Origin: Sphingomonas sp. IBVSS2
GTDB taxonomy: Bacteria > Pseudomonadota > Alphaproteobacteria > Sphingomonadales > Sphingomonadaceae
Length of the DNA stretch: 64,000 bases
Direction: 5' to 3'
NCBI RefSeq assembly: GCF_002127225.1
Contig: NZ_NFUR01000003.1
Span: forward strand, 62,001 to 126,000
The notes below the pieces were generated by a model that saw only the letters and a list, made by a program, of their open reading frames with translations, ran no database searches and was not told where the DNA came from. Shown here in pieces: positions 50,361 to 61,120 of the stretch (position 1 is its first letter; each line of letters opens with the position of its first letter). The position numbers and the translations under genes are program-made.

Positions 50361-50766
50361 ATGAAACTCGGCCGCCTCAACCATGTCGGCATCGCGACGC
50401 CCTCGATCGAAGCGTCGATCGCCTTTTACCGCGAGGTGATGGGCGCACAGGTGATCCGCGAACCCTTCGACCTGCCGGCGCAGGGGGTGAAGGTCTGCTT
50501 CGTCGACACGCCGAACAGCCAGATCGAGTTGATCGAGCCGCTGGGCGAAAGCTCGCCGATCCACGGCTTCCTGGCGAAGAACCCGGCGGGCGGGCAGCAT
50601 CACCTGTGCTACGAAGTGCCCGACATCCACGAAGCCAGGGCCTGGTTCGAGGCCAAGGGCGCCAAGGTGCTCGGCGAGCCGCGCATCGGCGCGCACGGCA
50701 CGCCGATCTTCTTCGTCCATCCGAAGGACATGGGCGGGGTGCTGACCGAGATCATGGAGACGCCCC

Positions 50767-50780
<14 letters not shown>
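50361..50780 (+). CDS. mce: Methylmalonyl-CoA epimerase
   Basis: This enzyme converts (2S)- to (2R)-methylmalonyl-CoA for the mutase. The 139-residue protein has two beta-alpha-beta vicinal-oxygen-chelate modules: [20 protein letters not shown] with the metal His, [32 protein letters not shown] with the second His, and [10 protein letters not shown] with the Glu. GGAGG precedes the ATG. Its end overlaps the mutase start by 14 bases. Confidence 0.95.
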
Positions 50781-52895
<2,115 letters not shown>

Positions 52896-52899
<4 letters not shown>

Positions 52900-53894
52900 C
52901 CATCGTGCGTACCGACTGGACCCGCGAAGAGATCGCGGCGCTGTTCGACTTGCCCTTTACGGAACTGGTGTTCCAGGCGCAGACCGTTCACCGTCGGCAC
53001 CACGAGCCGAACGAGGTCCAGCTCTCCACGCTGCTCAGCATCAAGACCGGCGGCTGCCCGGAGGATTGCGGCTATTGCAGCCAGTCGGTCTCGGCCGAGA
53101 CCGGGCTGAAGGCGACCAAGCTGATGGACGTGCGCCAGGTGCTCCAGGCCGCGGCCCAGGCCAGGGACCATGGCTCGTCACGCTTCTGCATGGGGGCCGC
53201 CTGGCGCAATCCCAAGGATCGCGACATGCCCGCCATCGTCGAGATGGTGCAGGGCGTGCGTGCCATGGGCATGGAGACCTGCATGACGCTGGGCATGCTG
53301 AGCGAGAAGCAGGCGCGGATGCTCGCCGATGCGGGGCTCGATTACTACAACCACAATATCGACACTTCGCCCGAGCGCTATGCCGAGGTGATCACCACGC
53401 GCAGCTTCGAGGACCGGCTCGACACGCTCGAGCATGTCCGCGAGGCGGGGATCAACGTCTGCTGCGGCGGCATCGTCGGCATGGGCGAGACGCGGCCGGA
53501 CCGCGTCGGCTTCATCCATGCGCTGGCGACATTGCCGGTGCACCCGGGCAGCGTGCCGGTCAACGCGCTGGTGCCGATCAAGGGCACGGTGCTGGGCAAC
53601 ATGCTGGCGGATACGCCGCTGGCGCAGATCGACGACATCGAGTTCGTCCGGACCATCGCGGTGGCGCGGATCACCATGCCGGAGAGCATGGTGCGGCTGA
53701 GCGCGGGCCGCGAGAGCATGAGCGACGCGACCCAGGCATTGTGTTTCCTGGCCGGCGCCAACTCGATCTTCACCGGCGACAAGCTGCTGACTGCGGGCAA
53801 TGCCGGCGACGACAAGGATGCGGCGCTGTTCGCCCGGCTGGGCGTGAAGCCGATGCAGGCCGAGGTGAAGGTGGAGCTGGAGGCGGCGGAGTGA
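52896..53894 (+). CDS. bioB: Biotin synthase
   Basis: BioB inserts sulfur into dethiobiotin by radical SAM chemistry. The 332-residue protein has CPEDCGYC (the radical SAM CxxxCxxC cysteines) and [52 protein letters not shown] and GRESMSD, all BioB blocks. It overlaps the mutase stop by ATGA. Its place between the mutase and the carboxylase alpha subunit makes sense, because the carboxylase is biotin-dependent; bio operons normally group it with bioF, bioA and bioD instead. Confidence 0.97.
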
Positions 53895-54117
53895 AGTCTG
53901 GCCGTGCGCTCCTGCTGGTGATCGGCCTGGCCGCCGCGTGGGCAGTGCTCACCGTGGCGATATGGTTCGGGGCCGGCGTTGTCAGCACGGCCTTTTTCGC
54001 GCGCGCGGGTCACCCGGTTCACCTGTGGTTCGATACGTTCACGATGGTCCTGGGATGGGTGAGCTTCGGTTTGTACCTGCTCGTCACTGCCCTCACTCTT
54101 CGGAAGATGCTACGCTG

Positions 54118-54118
<1 letters not shown>
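53891..54118 (+). CDS. Small two-helix membrane protein in the propionyl-CoA operon
   Basis: GTG overlapping the bioB stop (GTGA) starts a 75-residue protein with two membrane segments (residues about 6-30, [20 protein letters not shown]; about 48-70, [20 protein letters not shown]) and a short, basic C-terminus LRKMLR. Its last bases overlap the pccA start (TGATG). No family is recognised. The double overlap supports real, coupled translation. A role in anchoring or regulating the carboxylase is only a guess. Confidence 0.7.
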
Positions 54119-56139
<2,021 letters not shown>

Positions 56140-56154
56140 CGGGACGGCCGGGTC

Positions 56155-56192
56155 GGGCGGCGCCGCGGAACCAAACGCAGCGCCGCCCTTGT
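56155..56192 (+). terminator. Terminator after pccA
   Basis: GGGCGGCGC and GCGCCGCCC form a perfect 9-bp stem with a 16-base loop, followed by TTGTCC. The T tract is short but the location, 15 bases past the stop, is right. Confidence 0.65.
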
Positions 56193-56363
56193 CCGGGTTG
56201 GGCACAAAGACTCCTCCGGATGGCGGGGTCTTAGCCCCCGAAGGGTTGCAGCAGCCTTTGCTAAGGCCCGGACGGCGAACGACATGCTGCCGGGGCAGGT
56301 ATGCGGCAATCTGGCTGCGACGAACCCGTCGCGGCGCGCGACCGAAGGTCTTGCGAAGTGCCG

Positions 56364-57107
56364 CTAGATCGCCGCGCGCACGGCGCGCGCGATCGCCTCG
56401 GCCATGATCGCGGAAGTCTCCGCGCCTTCGCGCGCGGTTGCGCGGGCCGGATAGCCGAAATAGGCTTGGGCCCCGCCGGCTTCGGTGAAGGTGGTGGCGC
56501 CCGCGGCGAAGGCGGTGACCAGGCTGGCCGGATTGTCGGCGAGCGCCGCGCGTGCCGGCTCGTCCACCAGGTCGGGCCGATCGGCGAGGACCAGGCTGGT
56601 CTCGAACTGGCCGGCATGGCAGGCACCCGACACGAACTCCTCGGTCAGCTCCGCCGCCAGCGCGCGCCGGGTGAAATCGGGATAGGCCAGGGGAAGCCCT
56701 AGCGCCGCGACTTCGGCGGCCAGCCCCCGCAGCATCGCGACATTGGCCGGGTCGAAATGGCTGTTCGCCAGCGCCAGACAGGCGAAACCCTGTGCCTTCA
56801 GGCTCGCGGCGATATCGAGGATCGCCGCCCGCGCCGTGGCCTCGCCGATCGAGATGGTGCCGGGGAATTCGGCGGCATAATGGGCGGGGGCATAAGCGAG
56901 GGCGGGCAGCACGAAGGCGTGCATGGCTTGCCCTTCGAGCAGCGCGGCCGCGCGCCGCGCCATGCCTTCGGAGATGATCACGTCGGTGCACAGCGGCAGA
57001 TGCGGTCCATGGGCCTCCACCGCGCCGAGCGGCAGGATCGCCACCACCGGCACGCCGCTTTGCAGCGCGGCCCGCACCCGGGTCCAGGGCTGGTCGCCGA
57101 GCATCAT
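56364..57107 (-). CDS. Creatininase-family amidohydrolase
   Basis: The 247-residue protein has the creatininase pattern LPLGAVEAHGPHLPLCTDVI with a metal-binding Glu-x-His, EFPGTISIGEATARAAILDI, NSHFDPANVAMLRGLAAEV and FVSGACHAGQFETSLVLADR (His and Glu near the second metal). Members open cyclic amides such as creatinine or mycofactocin-type intermediates. Here it is translationally coupled (ATGA) to the acyl-CoA ligase, suggesting a common catabolic pathway. Substrate unknown. Confidence 0.87.
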   Translation of the reverse strand: MMLGDQPWTRVRAALQSGVPVVAILPLGAVEAHGPHLPLCTDVIISEGMARRAAALLEGQAMHAFVLPALAYAPAHYAAEFPGTISIGEATARAAILDIAASLKAQGFACLALANSHFDPANVAMLRGLAAEVAALGLPLAYPDFTRRALAAELTEEFVSGACHAGQFETSLVLADRPDLVDEPARAALADNPASLVTAFAAGATTFTEAGGAQAYFGYPARATAREGAETSAIMAEAIARAVRAAI

Positions 57108-58684
57108 CGCCAAGTCTCCCGCAGCTTCTTGCGGTCCATCTTGTCGCGATCGTTCCGGGGGAGGGGATCGGGCGAGAAGAAGACGCGGTGCGGCACCTTG
57201 TAATGCGCAAGGCGCGCCCGCGCAAAGCCGAGCAGATCGGCCTGCAGCGCCTCGCTCGCCGGGGCATCTTCCCGCGGCACGACCACCACCACCGGTTTCT
57301 CCAGGCCATTGGCATCGGCACGGCCGAACACGCAGCATTCGAGCACGGCGGGATGCTCGCTCAGGCATCCCTCCACTTCGAGCGGGCTGACATAGATGCC
57401 GCCGCTCTTGATCATGTCGTCGCCGCGGCCCTCATAATACCAATAGCCTTCGGGATCGCGCCGGAAGAGATCGCCGCTGACGATCGCGCCGCCGCCCAGG
57501 TGGCGCTTCGACTTGGCATAGTCGCCATGATAATAGAGTGCCGCGGAATCGCCGCGGATGCGCAGCACGCCGATCTCGCCGCCGGCGATCGGCATGCCGC
57601 TGTCGTCGAGCAGATCGGCCTCATAGCCCGGCACCAGCTTGCCGAGGCTGCCCGGGCGGATGTCGCCGGGGTGGTTGCTGATATAGATGTGGAAGCTCTC
57701 GGCGCTGCCGATCCCGTCGATGATCGGCACGCCGAAACGGGCGTTCCAGCGCTCGTGGAGCTCGCGCGGCAATGCCTCGCCGGCGCTCCACATCATCCGG
57801 ATGCTCGACAGGTCCGGCGCGCGGCCCTCCGCCTCGAGCATCTTGTTGATCAGCGTGGGCACGTTGGTGAGCACGGTGGGGCGGTGGCGCTCGACCAGTG
57901 CGAAGAGGTTGTCCGGGGTCGGCTGCTCGCGGAACAGGATCGCGGTCGCGCCCATGGCGAAGGGGAACATCAGGTTGGTGCCCGTCGCATAGCCGAAATA
58001 GAGCCGCGGACCCGACAGGGTGATGTCGTCCTTCGTCATGCCGATGAAGCGCCGGGCATAGACTTCGGTGTTGTAGGCGAAGTGGAAATGGCAATGGACG
58101 GCGCCCTTGCTCTGCCCGGTGGTGCCGCTGGTGAAGAGCCATACCGCCGGATCGTCCTTGCGCGTCGGCCAGGGCGGCGGGGCGGCCGGCACGGGTGCGG
58201 CGATCCAGGCATCGAAGCCGGGGAGGCCGGGCGCCTCGCCGACCAGGATCACCGCGTTCGGATCCCGGCAGTGGCGGGCCTGCGCGCGTGCCGCCTGGAA
58301 CGCCTCCAGGCTGGTCTCGTCGATAAAGGCGAATTGCGGCTTCACATAGCCGAGATAATAGGAATAGTCGGCGGTCGGCAGCATGGGGTTGATCTGCGTG
58401 ACCACCGCGCCGGCCTTGAGCGCGCCGAACCAGGCATAGACGAATTCGGGGCAGTCGCGCATGCAGAGCAGCACGCGCTGCTCGGGCAGCAGGCCCGATG
58501 CGAGGAGCCGATCGGCGACCTGCGTCACCCTGGCGGCCACTTCGTCATAGGTGATCGCCTGGTCCTCGAACAGCAGGGCGGTCTTCGATCCGCGCCCGGC
58601 GGCTATGTTCGCGAACACGAAATAGTCGGCCATGTTGAAGCTGTCGGGAAAGACCGGTGTCTCGTCCGTCGTCACGCCTGCCAT
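57104..58684 (-). CDS. AMP-dependent acyl-CoA ligase, benzoate-CoA-ligase-like
   Basis: The 526-residue protein has the adenylate-forming motifs VWLFTSGTTGQSKGAVHCHF (P-loop), PRLYFGYATG, MMWSAGEALPRELHERW, and YYEGRGDDMIKSGGIYVSPL, ending NDRDKMDRKKLRE with the catalytic Lys. It most resembles benzoate- or aminobenzoate-CoA ligases. It would activate an aromatic acid to its CoA thioester. The start is uncertain: two ATGs are very close to GGAGAGG, and a GTG (MAG-V-TTDE) ten residues in is possible. Coupled to the creatininase-family gene. Confidence 0.85.
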   Translation of the reverse strand: MAGVTTDETPVFPDSFNMADYFVFANIAAGRGSKTALLFEDQAITYDEVAARVTQVADRLLASGLLPEQRVLLCMRDCPEFVYAWFGALKAGAVVTQINPMLPTADYSYYLGYVKPQFAFIDETSLEAFQAARAQARHCRDPNAVILVGEAPGLPGFDAWIAAPVPAAPPPWPTRKDDPAVWLFTSGTTGQSKGAVHCHFHFAYNTEVYARRFIGMTKDDITLSGPRLYFGYATGTNLMFPFAMGATAILFREQPTPDNLFALVERHRPTVLTNVPTLINKMLEAEGRAPDLSSIRMMWSAGEALPRELHERWNARFGVPIIDGIGSAESFHIYISNHPGDIRPGSLGKLVPGYEADLLDDSGMPIAGGEIGVLRIRGDSAALYYHGDYAKSKRHLGGGAIVSGDLFRRDPEGYWYYEGRGDDMIKSGGIYVSPLEVEGCLSEHPAVLECCVFGRADANGLEKPVVVVVPREDAPASEALQADLLGFARARLAHYKVPHRVFFSPDPLPRNDRDKMDRKKLRETWR

Positions 58685-58927
58685 CATCCTCTCCGCGCGC
58701 CGGCATTGCCGGAACCGCGCCCATCCTGCGGCCATCGTCGATCGATGTGTCCGAACCATTCCGATCATTGGGAAGCCGGGGGCTCTCGTCAATCGTGCTG
58801 GCCCGGCATAGGATCGCGCCGTCACGCCCCGCCGGCGCGGCCTGCCTTTCTGGCCGGCAACGGCGGGGACACGTCTCGTTCATTCCGCCGCGTTCACAGG
58901 CGCCGCCAGTATCAACGGGAGTTTGAA

Positions 58928-59650
58928 ATGATTTTCTCGCATCGGGCCGCGATTGGCCTCCTTGCCCTGGTCTCGGCAGGCGCCACCGCCGCAACGGCGG
59001 CGCCCGCGCCGCAACGGGCGGACACCGCCGCCCTGGCCGCGCATCACTGGGATCTGGTGGAGTGGAGCGGCCGGAGGCTTCCGGAGGGCAAGCCGCTCCG
59101 GCTCGATTTCGACGCCGGCCGCCACAGCTTCTCCGCGGACACTGGATGCAATCGCGCCGGCGGCGCCTATCGGGTGAAGGGCCGGACGATCCGGCTCGGC
59201 GACGGCAAGGGCCAGTTCGCGAGCACGCTCATGGCCTGCCCCGAGCAGGCAATGGCGACCGAGCGCGCCTATGTCGCCAGTCTCGCGGCGGTGCGCTCCT
59301 ACCGGATCGACGGCGATCGCCTGGTCCTGCGAACCGCGCGGGGCGCCACCCTGACCTATCGCGCCGCGCACAAGCCGGCCGCGAACGCGCTGCGCAAGTT
59401 CATCTACGTCTCGGCCGAGACCAGGCCCTGCACCGGCGTCGCGCCGATGACCTGCCTCCAGGTGCGCACGAAGGAAAGCGATCCCTGGCAGCTCCATTAT
59501 GGCGGCATCGTCGGCTTCGAGCCGCAGCCCGGGATCGAATATCGTATCCGGATCATCGAGGAGAAGATCGCCAATCCGCCGGCGGATGCGTCTTCGATCC
59601 GCTGGACGCTCGATCAGGTGGTCGAGCAGCGCGTGGTCAAGCGCCGATAG
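58928..59650 (+). CDS. Exported META-domain (HslJ-like) plus DUF4377 protein
   Basis: The 240-residue protein starts MIFSHRAAIGLLALVSAGAT, a signal peptide. It has an HslJ/META domain (about 36-140: WDLVEWSGRRLPEGKPLRLD, DTGCNRAGGAYRVKGRTIRL, FASTLMACPEQAMATERAYV) and a C-terminal DUF4377-like part (KFIYVSAETRPCTGVAPMTC, QLHYGGIVGFEPQPGIEYRI). GGGAG precedes the ATG. Such proteins are common in sphingomonads; HslJ gives novobiocin resistance in E. coli but the role here is unknown. Confidence 0.85.
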   Translation: MIFSHRAAIGLLALVSAGATAATAAPAPQRADTAALAAHHWDLVEWSGRRLPEGKPLRLDFDAGRHSFSADTGCNRAGGAYRVKGRTIRLGDGKGQFASTLMACPEQAMATERAYVASLAAVRSYRIDGDRLVLRTARGATLTYRAAHKPAANALRKFIYVSAETRPCTGVAPMTCLQVRTKESDPWQLHYGGIVGFEPQPGIEYRIRIIEEKIANPPADASSIRWTLDQVVEQRVVKRR

Positions 59651-59658
59651 GTCGTGGC

Positions 59659-59689
59659 CCGCACCCTTGCCCCGCCGGCGAGGGTGCGG
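59659..59689. terminator. Bidirectional terminator hairpin
   Basis: CCGCACCCTTGCC and GGCGAGGGTGCGG pair over 13 bp with one G-T pair and loop CCGCC, between the META gene and the convergent efflux gene. Confidence 0.7.
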
Positions 59690-61120
59690 TCATCGCGGCA
59701 GCGGCACGCCCGGGTCGGGCGCATGCCAGCCGCCGCCGATCGCTTGGACCAGCGAAATGGCGGCGACCTGCCGGTTGACCACGGCCAGGATATCCGTGTT
59801 GCGTGCCGCCAGCGCAGTGTTCTGCGCAACGATCACGCTCGAATAGGCGACCGTGCCCGCGCCATATTGGTTGCGCGCGATCCGCTCGGCCGCATTGGCG
59901 GCAGTGGCGGCGGCCGCGCGTTCGGTCGCGACGATGTCCAGCACGCGAACGGCAGCGAGCTGGTCCTCCACCTGCTGGAAGGCAGTGAGCACGGCCTGGC
60001 GATAGCTCGCCACCGTCTGGGCATATTGCGCGCGCGCCTGGTCCACTTTGGCCGTGCGCGCGCCGAAATCGAGCAAGGTCAGCGCACCGGTGAGCCCCAG
60101 CGACCACGCACTGCTCGCCACTCCGAACAACGCTCCCAGCGCCGAGGATTGCTGCCCGATCTGGCCGGTGAGCCCGATCGTGGGAAAGAAGGCGGCGCGC
60201 TGGACGCCGATATTGGCATTGGCCGCGGCCACGCCGCGCTCGGCCGAGGCGATGTCGGGCCGGCGCTCGAGCAGCGCGGCGGGCAGGATGGCGGGGACTT
60301 CGGGCACCGCGCGGTTCCAGGCCGCGGCCGGCGCGATCGAGAAGCTCGACGGGTTTTCCCCCACCAGCACCGCGATCGCATGCTCGAGCAGCGCGCGTTG
60401 GCGCACCAGGTCGGCGGCATCGCCGCGTGCGTTGCGCAGGGCGGTCTCCGCCTGCAGCACGTCGGCGCGCGCCGATACCCCGGCATTGTAGAGATTGGTG
60501 GTGATGGTCAGCGCGCGCTCATAATCCACCACCGTGGCGTCGAGCGCCGCCTTCTGCGCCTCGATGCCCCGCAGCTGGACATAGTCGAGCGCCAGCTCGG
60601 CCTGGGCCGAGAGCGTGGCATTGGCGAGGTCGGCCGCGCTCGCCTGCGCCTGTGCCCGCGCCTGCGACACGGTGTTGCCGATCTTGCCCCAGAGGTCCGG
60701 CTCCCAGCTGGCCTGCAGCCCGAGCTGGATCGAGCCGGCGGGCTTGATGCTGCTGTTCGCCGCCAGCGGTCCGCTGGCGTTCGCGTTGGTCTGCAGGCTG
60801 ACCGTGGGGAGCGCGGCTGCGCGCTGCTCGCGCACCAGTGCCCGAGCCGCGTCATAGGTGGCCTTGGCCGCCGCGAGATTCTGGTTGGAGACGATCACCC
60901 GGCGCTCGAGATCGTCGAGCACGGGATCGCCGAACATCGTCCACCATTCGCCCTTGGCCATGGCATCCGCAGGGGTGGCGGGGCGCCACCCCGGCGCTTC
61001 CTTGAAGCTGGCCGGGACGGTGGCGATGCTCGGCCGTGCATAGGGCGGTGCCAGGTTGCACCCGGAGAGCAGCGCCGCGGCAAGCGCGGGCATGGCGAGC
61101 AGGGGGCGGGTTCGGGTCAT
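59690..61120 (-). CDS. Outer-membrane efflux lipoprotein of the NodT/TolC family
   Basis: This channel carries drugs out across the outer membrane with an RND pump. The 476-residue protein has a lipobox (LAAALLSGC) and the NodT pattern: PPYARPS, GEWWTMFGDPVLDDLERRVI, long coiled repeats (LTGALTLLDFGARTAKVDQA, YRQAVLTAFQQVEDQLAAVR). The ATG overlaps the RND gene's stop by four bases, so they are co-translated. Confidence 0.93.
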   Translation of the reverse strand: MTRTRPLLAMPALAAALLSGCNLAPPYARPSIATVPASFKEAPGWRPATPADAMAKGEWWTMFGDPVLDDLERRVIVSNQNLAAAKATYDAARALVREQRAAALPTVSLQTNANASGPLAANSSIKPAGSIQLGLQASWEPDLWGKIGNTVSQARAQAQASAADLANATLSAQAELALDYVQLRGIEAQKAALDATVVDYERALTITTNLYNAGVSARADVLQAETALRNARGDAADLVRQRALLEHAIAVLVGENPSSFSIAPAAAWNRAVPEVPAILPAALLERRPDIASAERGVAAANANIGVQRAAFFPTIGLTGQIGQQSSALGALFGVASSAWSLGLTGALTLLDFGARTAKVDQARAQYAQTVASYRQAVLTAFQQVEDQLAAVRVLDIVATERAAAATAANAAERIARNQYGAGTVAYSSVIVAQNTALAARNTDILAVVNRQVAAISLVQAIGGGWHAPDPGVPLPR

